Assembly: GCA_028554755.1 (NCBI GenBank)
Contig: JAPTOF010000017.1
Span: 13,043,501 to 13,107,500 of the forward strand
Reading direction: 5' to 3'
Length of the DNA: 64,000 nucleotides
From: Cordia subcordata
Lineage: Eukaryota > Streptophyta > Magnoliopsida > Boraginales > Cordiaceae
Shown one piece after another: positions 38,067 to 49,193 of the stretch (positions within the stretch are counted from its first letter, which is position 1; each line of letters opens with the position of its first letter). The notes under the pieces are model-generated. The model was not told the origin of the DNA, ran no database searches, and saw only the letters and a list, made by a program, of their open reading frames with translations. The translations under genes were made by a program, and so were the position numbers.

Positions 38067-39180
38067 TATAAGCTTCACAGGATTGTGGCTGCCACTTAGT
38101 TGCAGGATATAATCCTGCCGCTGCTATGCACATGTGAGTTGATTTCCTCAGATGTCTGGTTTTCTTTCCCCTTCGCTTCTTCCTTTAACTGTGCAAGAAA
38201 AAGCAAAAGAGAAGAAAACTCCTCTTGGTTCAGGTATTGCAAGTTTTGGTTTGTTCTTAATTAATGTGAATAACCAAATGAAATTGCATTTGATTTGTGC
38301 ATTTCTTCCTCTAAATCAATTTGTTTCCTTGTCTCACTTGTTTTGAGATATTTTTGGACCCAATTACAATGATGAAGTATTTAGTGGAAGTCTGGAAATT
38401 GAAACATTGCGAGTACTGGTTTTAACTTAAGGTCAAAACGCGCAAATTGGAAGTTTCCTACTTCCCAAAGCTCTTCTCTAAATTGATAAATAGTCTCACT
38501 CTATACAAACCTAATAACATGCGCTCTAACCCGCTCTCTCTTTCTCTTCTCCCTCTCCCTCTACTGCACATAATATGCTTCTAGTTTAATTCCGTAGTCC
38601 ATTTCTTGTGGGACGTTTGGTACTTTGTTGATGTCATGATTCATTGGTTTCTTTGCAGAACAGATGGCGCTATTGCTCGAGCGAAATTATTGATGCACAT
38701 TTAAATCAATGCTTGCATCTGTGGGCAGAATGCATTCTTTGCTGGCTTCAGTTATGAATTGGGTAGATGAAGATGATTGCTGCAGCAAACGGGGCATCAG
38801 ATGTAGCTCCATAACTTGAAGTTCAGGTGTAATCATAGGTCCATGCTAAGGAGAGCTCTGTGGCTCAGTGGCGAGAAATTTGGTCATTTTTATCACTTCT
38901 TGCCATAACCACAGATTTAGGATTATGCATTGTCATAATCAAATCTCAGATATTGTTAGTTTTCATATTCTGTTTCCTAATTGGGATTTTATTGCTAGCT
39001 TGTACATATCTATAGATATAGATATGTTTCCCCCCACCCCCCGTTTCTTTTTGTATTTTTCGCGCTCTTCTGGTGGGTGGGCGTGGGTATTGGGAGAGAA
39101 AACATTGGGAGACTGATGATGATTTACTGAATATTATTCCATTTACTTTGTCTAATGCTTTTGTGATCACTTCTAGCATT
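38067..39180 (+). other. UPL 3'UTR with an intron
   Basis: Downstream of the TGA (38064-38066) a good donor (cacat|gtgagt, intron from 38134) and acceptor (tttgcag ending at 38658) define a likely 3'UTR intron of 525 bases. UTR sequence would continue to somewhere between 38900 and 39180. The exon junction lies 67 bases after the stop. No coding potential is seen in the downstream exon. Confidence 0.5.
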
Positions 39181-39276
39181 TATTTGATTCTAGAGAAACA
39201 GTTTTTTTTTTTTTTTTTAATGCTGATTCTCTACTGATTCGTGGATTCCATGTTCACCAAATTTGATATGGATTTA

Positions 39277-39660
39277 GAGGGTGTTTGTGAGTGTTTATAA
39301 GTTGGTCAAATTTGTTTATAAGTAGAAAAATAATATTTATGTGTTTGGCAAATTTTGTTTATAAATGGGTAAATTTGGCTTATAAGTAGTCAAAAAGAAA
39401 TACTTCCCAACTTTTTTGTAACTATAAATCATGAGAATTGATCAAATAAAATTACATTTATATTTTTAAAAATACAAAATAATTATTTTTAATTAAAGAA
39501 AGACCATTTTTAGTTATTTTAACAAATTTTGTTATTTATAAGCATAGCATATATTACTAAACAAATGAGCAAGTACATTTTATTTAAAATTTTTTGCTTA
39601 TTTGTTATTTGTTTGTAAGAATCAAAAGTTATTTATAAGCTACAAAGCAAAGCCAAACTC
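39277..39660. mobile_element. MITE, family I, third copy
   Basis: Begins agagggtgtttgtgagtgtt and ends caaagccaaactccct. The interior shares long stretches with 12180-12555, including gttggtcaaa, ataaaattacatttatat and ttgttattt. It lies just past the UPL gene end. Between here and 40460 there is only A/T-rich sequence with poly-T/poly-A runs near 40390-40420. Confidence 0.55.
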
Positions 39661-41045
39661 CCTTTTACAGGACATTTTGATTGGCTTACAGAAAAGTCAC
39701 TTAAAATATCTTTGGCACTAAGAGGATTTTTTTTTTTCGACTTTAAATGGTTGTGTATTTAGATAAAAGTTTTAATCATAAAAATAAGTATTTATATTGG
39801 TTAAAGTGGTTTAAAAACTTAAACAAATTGTCATGAAAGCATACATACTTGAGAATTAAGTGAATTAAGTATTTTTTCTTTTCAGTTTTTAATTAATTTT
39901 CAATCTCCTTTTAGTTTTTTCTCTTTATTTTTTTTATTTTCTTTTTTCTTCTATCCTTTGTTTCTTTTTTCTCTTTCAATTTTTGCTTGTTTTTCTTTCT
40001 TGTTTTCATTAGATAATAAATCACAAGCATTTTTACTTTGGCTAAAAATAAAAAACTGCAGTAATAATATATTCATCATGATCACAAGGGAAAACACTTG
40101 TCATGGGACAATGCATTTCATATGATTTGGCCTCTTATTTTAAAAAAAATTAAAATAATAGTATTTTTAATTAAAAATCAGGCATCCCTTTGCCCAAACG
40201 TGACTTTGCCAATAACTTCGAGGTATATTTATGTTTGAATCTTGTTATATTATAAGAAAATTTTATTTTCGATTCAAAATATTTAATATAAAATTTCCTT
40301 TTATAATAAAAGGGCAAATCATATGAAATGCAACTCTCATAACGAATGTGTTCCCCTCATAATTGTAATGAATGTATTATTATTATTATTTTTTTTTTTA
40401 AAAAAAAAAATAAGGACAAAAAAATAATTGTAATTCATTATCTTATGGAAGTGCATGTCCCAAGAGTTGGAAAGCCTGGAAGGTTTGTGTGGATTGGCAT
40501 GTTTATCTAAGAGCTTCGTTTTTGGTGTCTATTGGATTTTCAGTCAGTTTGTTCGCTGGAATGTTGTTTTCTGGTACCCTTTTAAATACAGGCTCTCACA
40601 AAGGTCATCTCTCTCTTACGGATGGTCAAATCTCATGGCTCTTGTCATCTTAGAATGTTTCATGTTTGAATATGATGTTTCTCGTATCTGCTTTTGGATG
40701 ACTTAAGCCTAGAAAAGGCTTTTTCCATCCATTTTATATGTTAGGACAGTTTGAGAGCCACCCAGTAAAGAGTGTGAAGTTATGGCATAGTAAACTGCAG
40801 GACGTAAAGACGAGTTGGATAAACAGAATTATCAGAATGGAAGAGACGACTCAGAAGAGCAAGTGACGTTGTCATTTTCATGTAACTTATTCACTAGAAG
40901 GGGAAAAATCGTAATTTAATTTGTTTGATTTAACAGTCCACGAGATGCTGATTCTTGTAAAGTCTGCTATGCTACAGGTACTGCTTTTGAAGTTTCTTGT
41001 AGTGTTTTCTTACTTGGTCTCTAGCCTCTGAAATCATGTAGACAA

Positions 41046-41177
41046 ATGGTCTGGTTGGATTGGTTTTCTTAAAAGAAAAAAAAACACTGTTTTTCCTTGA
41101 AAAAAGTAAATTTAAGTATGTTTTTCAAAAGTTGTTAGGAAAACGCTTTTAAAAAAAAAACCAATTCAAGTGAACCC
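41046..41177. mobile_element. Short MITE-like foldback inside the CSLE pseudogene
   Basis: The left end ggtctggttggattggtttt pairs with the right end aaaaaccaattcaagtgaaccc. The core TTGGATTGG resembles the UPL intron 1 element. It sits between the first and second CSLE fragments, in former intron sequence. Confidence 0.4.
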
Positions 41178-42619
41178 AAAGTAGCAGCAAATTTTGACTA
41201 CTTGAGCATGCACAAGCTTGAAATTCTGCAACAGTCCAGCTGAATCTGCAGAGAGTGAAAATGCTTTTCAGCAAAATGAGGCTTCAACTTCGTCTGGAGA
41301 AATCTTTTTCAAGAATTTTTGTTGTGAAATCTGTTGTTATCTTTTTCTTTTTCCCCATAGTTTCTGCACAGAGAATCTTATATCATTGAGCTAGTGTAAG
41401 GTCCAGTTTCACTAAATTGACCAGGGAAATAAGATTGTAGCTTAAGACATAAAAGCCTCCACTACGAGAAATGCCCCTAAAAGATTAAGTGCGGATATGA
41501 TGCTAGACTTCGTCCGTATACCTCTTAACTACTTTCCCATCTCGCAGATACGAGGACAAGTTACCAGATGTTGACATCTTTGTTTGTACAGCTGATCCTA
41601 TGTTAGAGCCGCCAGTAATGGTGACTAACACAGTATTGTCAGTAATGTCATTCAACTATCCACTTGAAAAATTAGTCACATACTCTCAGATGATGGAGGG
41701 TCGGAATTCACATTCTCTGCTCTCCTGGGGGCCTCGAAATTTTCCAAGTATTGGTTGCCTTTCTTCAGGAAATTCAATGTCGAACCAAGATACCCCTGCA
41801 GCCTATTTTGCCCAAAAAACTGATCTACTTGATGTAGCATTTGCAGAAAAATGGTTCAGTATCAAGTTAACGTCCCCTAAATGGCTGCATAACGTTCTCT
41901 GATATCACGAGAGGTTATAGTTTAGGCAAGTGAAACAAAATGGTGCATTTTCATAAATCTAAATGAGCTCTTCTTTTTTAATAGAATAATAATGTGAAAT
42001 TAGTTTCTGTTTTGTGCTCTCTTTAGAAACTATATGACAATATGAAAAGCAGGATTGAATCATCCATAGAAAAGGGCAGCATTTAGGAAGAAGTAAAGGA
42101 GCAGCATATCCAGCATTATCCTGAGCAAATGTTAAGCATCATAATGTATTCAACTTAAGTAGGCTTTTCTTCAGTTTAAATAATGGAGAAGAATTAATTT
42201 GTTTCTTCTTCTTTTAGATATTAATTGATAGGAGGAACCACGATGCTGTTGATATAGACGGACAACGGTTGCCTACACTGGTGACCTTGTCAAGAGAAAA
42301 GAGACCAAATGGCCACACCACTCCAAGGCTGGGTCAATGAATGCAATGGTACATATATAGATGATTCTACTTGTCCTAGTTCCATAGTCAAGAGTCTGAG
42401 TAAAACTTTTACCAGGAGAATAAGGGAAAGTACCTAGTTATGGTCTTATTCTGATAATAACCAAATAATGCAGATAAGGGTCTCATCAGAAATAAGCAAA
42501 GCATCAATCATCCTAAATTTGGACTGTGATATGCAGTCAAACGATCCAGATGCAACCAGAGAAGCGTTATGCTTTTTCACTGACAAAAGGGAAGGGCATG
42601 AGTAGCATTTGTGTGATTA

Positions 42620-43255
42620 CTATTCTTTTCATTCAAGAGGCTATTAAGGGAGTGGTTAGTGAGTTTCAAATCCCAAAACGTGAAGCAGCATATGCCTGGA
42701 ATGATGTTAATGATACCCTTAGTAAGGTTGTAGATCAAGAGCTTGCTGCTAAAGAAGCTGTTCAGGAAGCTACAATAGCCCTTCCTTTTGGCTTCAAATA
42801 GCAATTGATAGAGTGGAAAAAGGAAAGAGGAATGGTTTTGTGGAACCTTCTGGCGAGCGTGTAGGAATAACGGATGAACAGAGTTTTTCGAGCAAAGACA
42901 AGGTAGCACTTTTGGATGTTACCAGCATAATTTTTTTGGCACGGCAGAAGTTTTGGCAAGTTTGAAGCAAAAATGCTTGCAATGGCTGTGATACCTGGAG
43001 TGGTATTGGTGCTGCACAGTGTATTCGCTTGGGTGTTTATGCAAATTCAGGGGTCTGCTATGTGGATTACTGACAGAAAGAATTTTAATTGTCATGCTTC
43101 GATGGCAATGCATATGGAGTCAGAGAGAATTGAGGACTTGAAGAGTATGTTTGAGTTGTTTGAAGATCGCGATTGGGGGTATATGTATACAATTATTGGC
43201 GTGCGGCGTTGGAATTTTTGAACCGTATGATTGTTGAAGGTTACAAGCCTCATTG
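42620..43255 (+). other. Unidentified coding-like segment within the CSLE pseudogene
   Basis: Between the DCD fragment and the last CSLE fragment lie frames with protein-like composition that I cannot match to CSLE. One is EAIKGVVSEFQIPKREAAYA with DTLSKVVDQELAAKEAVQEA, then a stop and, after a frame change, EPSGERVGITDEQSFSSKDK. A second, around 43100-43220, reads ESERIEDLKSMFELFEDRDW. Codon-scale order with several stops suggests decayed exons of another gene, or a divergent CSLE region. Not identified. Confidence 0.35.
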
Positions 43256-43723
43256 TATCACAAGTTCTCATGAATTTTGCTGCATTTGCAGATGGGACTG
43301 GTGTATGGATGTCCAGTTGATGATATAGTTACAGGCTTAACAATCCAATGCAGGGGATGGAATCAGTTTACTATGATCCAAGTAAATATGCTCTCATCGG
43401 TATTGCACCATCGACGTTAGATCAAGCATTGATTCAGTTTAAGAGATGGTCTGAGGGACTTTTCCGGGAGATGATCCCTCAAAAGAAAATAAAAAGAAAC
43501 AAAATGATATTGCTGCTGAAGAAGTTTTTTTTTTTCCTTTTTTGGTCAAAGCAAAAAAGTGTCAGAAAGCCCAAACTGCTATAAAAACCGCCCTTATCTG
43601 CCTCAATTCCCCCACCAATCCAACATTTTTGTCTCTCTTGCCTACAACAAAGAGTCTTCCATTTATGTCCTAGTCTTGCTTATACGTCCTATCTTAACTC
43701 AGAAACCAAACCAAGAATTCAAA

Positions 43724-45143
43724 ATGCATGTCTCTGTGGTTCTGACAGAGGCAAAGTCCATAGCCACTACAGCTTTGCCGATGATTTTCACAAGTCTTTC
43801 ACTTTACTGTCGATCAATGATCTCGGTGCTCTTCCTTGGCCGGCTCGGCGGGTTGGCTCTTGCAGGAGGATCACTGGCTGTTGGTTTTGCCAACATCACT
43901 GGCTACTCCGTCCTTTCAGGTTTAGCCATAGGGATGGAGCCAATATGTAGCCAAGCTTTTGGTGCCAAAAGGTACAAACTTTTGGGCTTGGCTTTGCAGA
44001 GATCAGTGCTTCTACTGATTCTTGTTTCATTTCCTATAAGTTTTTTATGGCTTAACATGAAGAGAATTCTTCTCTTTTGTGGCCAACAAGAAGCCATCGC
44101 TTCCCAGGCTCAAGTTTACCTCTTATACTCCATCCCTGACCTGTTTGCTCAATCTTCACTAGACCCACTGCGTGTATATCTTCGAACACAGTCCATAACC
44201 TTACCTTCATCCTTCTGCGCAGCTATAGCAATTCTTCTGCACATACCCATAAATTATTTTCTCGTTTCCAAGCTCCGTTTAGGCATCAGAGGTGTTGCTC
44301 TGAGTGGGGTATGGACAAACTTCAACCTTGTGGCTTTACTGCTCATCTATATGATTGCTTCTGGCGTATACAGACAAACATGGGACAGCCTGTCCATGGA
44401 GTGCTTAAAAAGGTGGAAATCTTTCCTAAAGTTGGCCATTCCAAGCTGCATATCAGTGTGCTTAGAATGGTGGTCGTATGAGACTATGATTTTCCTTTCT
44501 GGATTGTTATTAAATCCAAATGCCACTGTTGCTTCAACTGGGATTGTAATTCAAATGACAGCACTGATTTACATATTCCCATCTTCTCTTAGCTTTAGTG
44601 TCTCAACCAGGGTAGGCAATGAACTGGGTGCAAACCAGCCAACAAAAGCCAAGCTTGCAGCCATCTCAGGCCTTTGCTGTAGCTTCGCATTAGGCTTTTC
44701 AGCACTTATTTTCACTCTTAAGTGTCAGCAGCGTTTGGGCTAGGATGTTCACACATGATAAAGAGATTGCAGCATTGACATCAGTTGCTTTGCCAATCAT
44801 TGGCTTGTGTGAGATCGGGAATTGTCCGCAAACAGCCGGCTGCGGCGTGCTTAGAGGAACGGGAAGGGCTAAGCTTGGAGCAAATATCAATCTTCTATGC
44901 TTCTACCTTATTGGTATGCCCATCGAGATATGGCTTTCATTTTTTGCTGGTTTGGATTTTAAGGGCCTTTGGTGGGGACTTTTCTCTGCTCAGATTTCGT
45001 GTATGGTGATGATGATGCTTGTTCTACTCCACACAGATTGGGAAATTGAAGTTCAGAGAGCCAGAGACCTGACTAGTGAGCCTCTGCTTGTTGATGGCAG
45101 CGAAAAGATTGAGGAAGATCTTCATGTTCAAATTGAGAATTAA
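43724..45143 (+). pseudogene. MATE (DETOXIFICATION/DTX-type) transporter, single exon with one frameshift
   Basis: MATE carriers are 12-helix antiporters that export organic compounds across plasma, vacuolar or endosomal membranes. The frame from ATG 43724 has the family hallmarks: LAGGSLAVGFANITGYSVLS, GLAIGMEPICSQAFGA, CLEWWSYETMIFLSGLL, VSTRVGNELGA. It stops at 44743. One base out of frame, homology continues without loss: SVSSVWARMFTHDKE, LCEIGNCPQTAGCGVLRG, to the stop at 45143. One surplus base at about 44720 (ctcttaagtgtc) explains it. Corrected length would be about 472 residues, normal for the intronless DTX48-DTX56 subclade. Everything else is conserved, so this is either a very recent pseudogene or an assembly error. 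A longer in-frame ATG at 43559 adds non-family residues and was not chosen. Confidence 0.75.
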
Positions 45144-46560
45144 TTTTCTTTCTTTTTTTTTTTTTTTTCTCTTTTGGTTTTTTTTTTTTTTTTTAAATAA
45201 GGTCATTTAGAAGTCAGAAGGTTGATGTTGTTATATTAAGTTAGAAGTAGCATGCTAGTAGGAACAGGAACAGGAACAGGAACAGTTCATATAGTAGGAA
45301 CATGTGCAGAAAATGGCTAATTGACATTGGGGATTTCGTTCTGGTCTTTAATTGTTCCACGGTTGTAAATATTTTTTGTATCAATGCAAGTACTCGTTTT
45401 CTTAAAAAGGCAAAAAAATTATCTTGTAGTTTGGAAAATTTTCATTGTATTTGTCGATTGTATTTGTCTGTCGCATGCTTGGTTTTAAAGCAACCGAGAA
45501 AGAATCAAGTAAATCACCGTGTAAGGAAATCCGGATCCTTACCCAGAAGAAGTTTAGCCATCTAAGGAAAAATATAATTTAATGCATTCAAAAAAGACAT
45601 TTTTTGTTTCCTTTTTTTATATTTTCCTAATCAAATCTAATCAATGTCAAATACACTTATTTTTCCTTTTTCATTTTATTATTTTCCTGATCACCCCCGT
45701 CTTCTCCCTTGGACTTTTTCTCCTTTAGGTTCTGCGTTTAATTTTTACAACTCCATTTGTGTTTATGAGGATGCTGTGATTCTTCATTGGAGATTTATCA
45801 GCTATGTCACACTTGAATATGTACCATTATGACTTAGCTCAATAGGATGATTTGTTTCTTGTTTGTAAGTCTGGAATTGAATTCACATTTATATGTTTGG
45901 TTGCTACAAATTCGATCCGGCAACCAAACATAGTCATGTAGTAGTCCAAACTAATGGAGTTAGTTAAAAGTTTAAGTTAATTGTTTTCGTATTATTTTCA
46001 ATACATAATGTATGAAACTAATAGAAGAAAGGACTTTCATAATACGAGTGGTGTCAATAAAATATATATAACTCACTTTACCCGATGAACTAAGACTCAA
46101 TGTGTCTTGTAATTTATTAAATATATTACATAGCAAAGTTGCTCATCCAAGGGCAGGTGTCATTGCAGAGGGAGAGAAAAAAAGAAAAGTAGAAGTTTTC
46201 ACCATTTATATCATACAAAGTATTCATGTTAGATTATGTGATCTTGGAGGGGCTAGCTGGAAGTATGAATTGATGGAATCGGCAAGGCAAAAAAAGGAGA
46301 AAAGGAAAGGTTGAATGCTAGCTAAAGGGTTAAAGATGAAAAACACGAATGAAAAAGAGAGAGTTGTCATGTTTTGATTAGATTGTGATTAGAAAAAAAA
46401 AATTAAAGAAGAAAAATTAAATGTCTTCCATAGATTTTGATTAGATTTGGTTAGGAAATTATTTTTAATCAGATGACTAAGATTTATTTATTTGAATATA
46501 AGGGACGAGAATGTGCCTCCAAGTGATAAATATTGATAACAATTTGCCATTACAAAAACA
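45144..46560. other. Intergenic, downstream of MATE
   Basis: T-rich runs at about 45150-45195 probably belong to the MATE 3' end. A hexanucleotide repeat (ggaaca)x4-5 lies at about 45260-45285. The remaining sequence has no supported gene. Confidence 0.35.
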
Positions 46561-46564
46561 TGGC

Positions 46565-46895
46565 ACTTTAAACTGTAAGTGTCCTACAAAGCACCAAGGG
46601 TATAAACTTAAATTTACAAATCTGTAAACTTAAGTGCCCAAATCAAAATAGATTGATGTGAAGATTAAATCAGATTCAAACTATAAGTACTCTGCAAAGC
46701 CAAATTTGCAAACTTAACTAATGCACGAATCAAACTGCAATAGTGTGAAGATTCAATCAAATTCAAACGGTAAATACTTTTGGAAAGCACAAATTTCTTG
46801 ACTTAGATGGACAAATAATCAAATTGGAGTAATGTGAAGATTCAATCAAATTCAAAGTTGTAAATACTTTGCAAAGCAAAAATCTGTTATGGTAT
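46565..46895. repeat. Imperfect tandem repeat, about 88-bp unit, roughly four units
   Basis: Units start with aatcaaa at 46641, 46728 and 46817, each followed at similar spacing by tgtgaagattcaatcaaatt and then taaatactttgcaaag-like sequence. A more divergent unit precedes them from about 46565. Spacing is 87-89 bases. No open frame runs through it. A minisatellite of unknown role. Confidence 0.6.
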
Positions 46896-47346
46896 TCTTC
46901 TTACGTTGTCATGTGGCATGTTCATTACTATATTGGATATCATCTTTAATTGCTAGAGATTTGGTACCTATTAGTATGGAAATAGATCAGATAGAACACG
47001 GCTAATTGAAAACATGGCTTTGCTTGTAAGTTGACGAAATTTACTTAACCGTTATGAAAATGAAAATAAGCAATAATTGCTTATAAGCAAGTTTAAATTA
47101 AAGAAAAGCAATATTCCGACAACTTAAATAATTACAACAAACTAAAACAAAAATTATAACAAAACCAACACAAGATTTACAACAAATGCCACTCCCTCAC
47201 ACTTTTTCTCATTAAGTATGTAATTATTTACTAACTAGGTCAATAAATTATAAGTACATAGTATTCAAATATTTTATATTGATGTACCACAGAAAAATTG
47301 CTTATAAGTTGAGTTGTACGGTTAGAGTTAATCAGCTTGTATCTTG

Positions 47347-47382
<36 letters not shown>

Positions 47383-47689
47383 TTATTATTTCTCATCATG
47401 CCATCAACAAGTCACACAAAGGGGCACGCTGTTGAAGTAATTAATGGGTTTTTTCAGAAACATTAATTCACCAGCTAATAGGGAGATAAAGGGGGTCAAT
47501 TTGACCCCTCTTTTCTATTTCAGAACTTTGTAAAGACATTGGTGATCAGCTGAAGTAATCAAATAATCAATTACCAGAAACATGCAAAAAAAGGCCACAC
47601 TGCTGCTGTCTCTTCTCTATAGATTTTTCTAGGACAAATACTTCAAGTATAGTCCAAAGATAATTAAATGGGTTTTGCAGAACTCATAT

Positions 47690-48470
47690 GGAGATAAAGT
47701 GGGGTCAAATGAGCTCTCTTTTTCTTTAGAATATATATAATACAGATGTTTTTAATTGATCATCATTAGATATTTTTGTTTAACCCTAGTAACTGAAAAA
47801 AAAATTAAAGATTGTTAAAGAAAAGCCGACTTATATATAGTAATAGGCCCATTTCTAAAAATAAACTCGACTTGTTATCAATAATAGCAATTAATTAATG
47901 TTCAGAGAAAGTTAAATTACTAATTATTTTTAAAAAAAAAGAAAAAAGTGAATTTGGTTGATAAATACTCGCGCGGTCATGCAACTTTCTTTGACTTTTT
48001 CAGCACGTCATTAACATCAAAGCTTTTTTTTCTTTTTACTTTTTCTTTTCCCAAAATTAGCTTATGAATTTGATATTAACCTTGGGGAAAAGAATATTAG
48101 AAAATGAGGGTTTAGTTCTGTATCTTTTATCCTGCTTTCAATTAAATGTTACTTAATAAGCTTTATTATTCATATTGAAGTGTTTTCACAGTAAGATTCC
48201 CGGCAAAATTATCAGCTAGTGGGTTAGAGTTGATCGATTATGAATTATTTATATTGTTTTATTCTAATTATATTAATATTAATAAGTTCTAATTATTAAG
48301 TTTTATTTTATAATGTTTGAAACCTTAAATTAAGAGTGTGTTTATGTTCGTGGTCGAACGAGTAACTATTCTATGCAAGTCTCCATCTGATTCTTCTTTA
48401 TAATGGATTTCTTTTTTTTTGTAAAAAAAAAAAAAGAATTCTTCTTTACATAATTGGACAAAGCTATATA
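47690..48470. repeat. Segmental duplication, member A
   Basis: Paralogous to about 52000-52990. Shared landmarks in order: ctttagaatatatata, acagatgtttttaattgat, tagatatttttgtttaaccc, aaaataaactcga, caataatagcaattaatt, cagctagtgggttagagttg, and gaaaccttaaattaagag. It lacks the MITE present in member B. A shorter third match lies near 53396-53475. Confidence 0.6.
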
Positions 48471-48855
48471 TGAAGAGATGATCGTGCTCATGAAATAATT
48501 GGACAAATCAAGTGTATCTTCTGTTTCTTTGTTTAGGTATTTTCAACCCTGATTTGCTGGCTAGTCTTGGAGTCCACCGCAATTCCTTTAGTGGTAATCG
48601 TCCATTGCAAGATCAATCTCTCTGTTGTTGTTGCTGCTGCTGTGTTTCTTTTTTTTCTTTTTTTTTTCAGTGCAGTAATCGTCCATATCTTCCATGCTGC
48701 AAATGGAATCAAGATCACTAGCTAGATCCCACTACGCTACCAATAAATACTGCAACCTCAACTGATACTCTCTAATTTATTTGGAATAAATATGCATATA
48801 CATACACACACACACACACATATATCTATATGTATATATATATATACATATATAC

Positions 48856-48887
<32 letters not shown>

Positions 48888-49162
48888 TAAAAAGATTTGA
48901 TCTTTTGTTTAGTTTGATGACTTTATACATAATTCACTTGTATACACACCCATGCACACGTAAAACACCAAAAAAAGAAAGAGTCCATGAAAAAAGAAAT
49001 TATCATATATAATTTTAACTTATATTTTTCCAAGACTATTTTTTCCTAAACCTTTATTAATTATGATTAAGAATAATTTAGATAGTCTACTACATTTAAA
49101 ATTTTAGATATATATAATCCACTAAGGTTTATTTTAAATAACCTAGTAACCTTAATATATAT

Positions 49163-49193
<31 letters not shown>

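Larger units (their letters stand above)
40461..43470 (+). pseudogene. Cellulose synthase-like E (CSLE) pseudogene
   Basis: Separated fragments match the CSLE glycosyltransferase family in order. 40461-40607: GKPGRFVWIGMFI, then a stop and a frameshift, then GVYWIFSQFVRWNVVF to RLSQR. 41548-41900: RYEDKLPDVDIFVCTADP with LEPPVMVTNTVLSVM, then shifts, with DDGGSEFTFSALLGASKF in another frame. 42218-42348: ILIDRRNHDAVDIDGQRLP to a premature stop. 42474-42602: IRVSSEISKASIILNLDCDM, keeping the DCD motif, ending in a stop. 43292-43470: MGLVYGCPVDDIVTGLTIQC, then a one-base deletion, then FKRWSEG, the QxxRW-type acceptor motif. Old splice sites remain between fragments (for example CAAAG|gt to cag|ATACG). 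Upstream transmembrane coding and the C-terminal third are absent. Non-functional as read. Confidence 0.8.

Noticed and set aside
43559..43723. N-terminal extension of the MATE protein
   Set aside because: The added 55 residues have no MATE features; homology starts just after the ATG at 43724.
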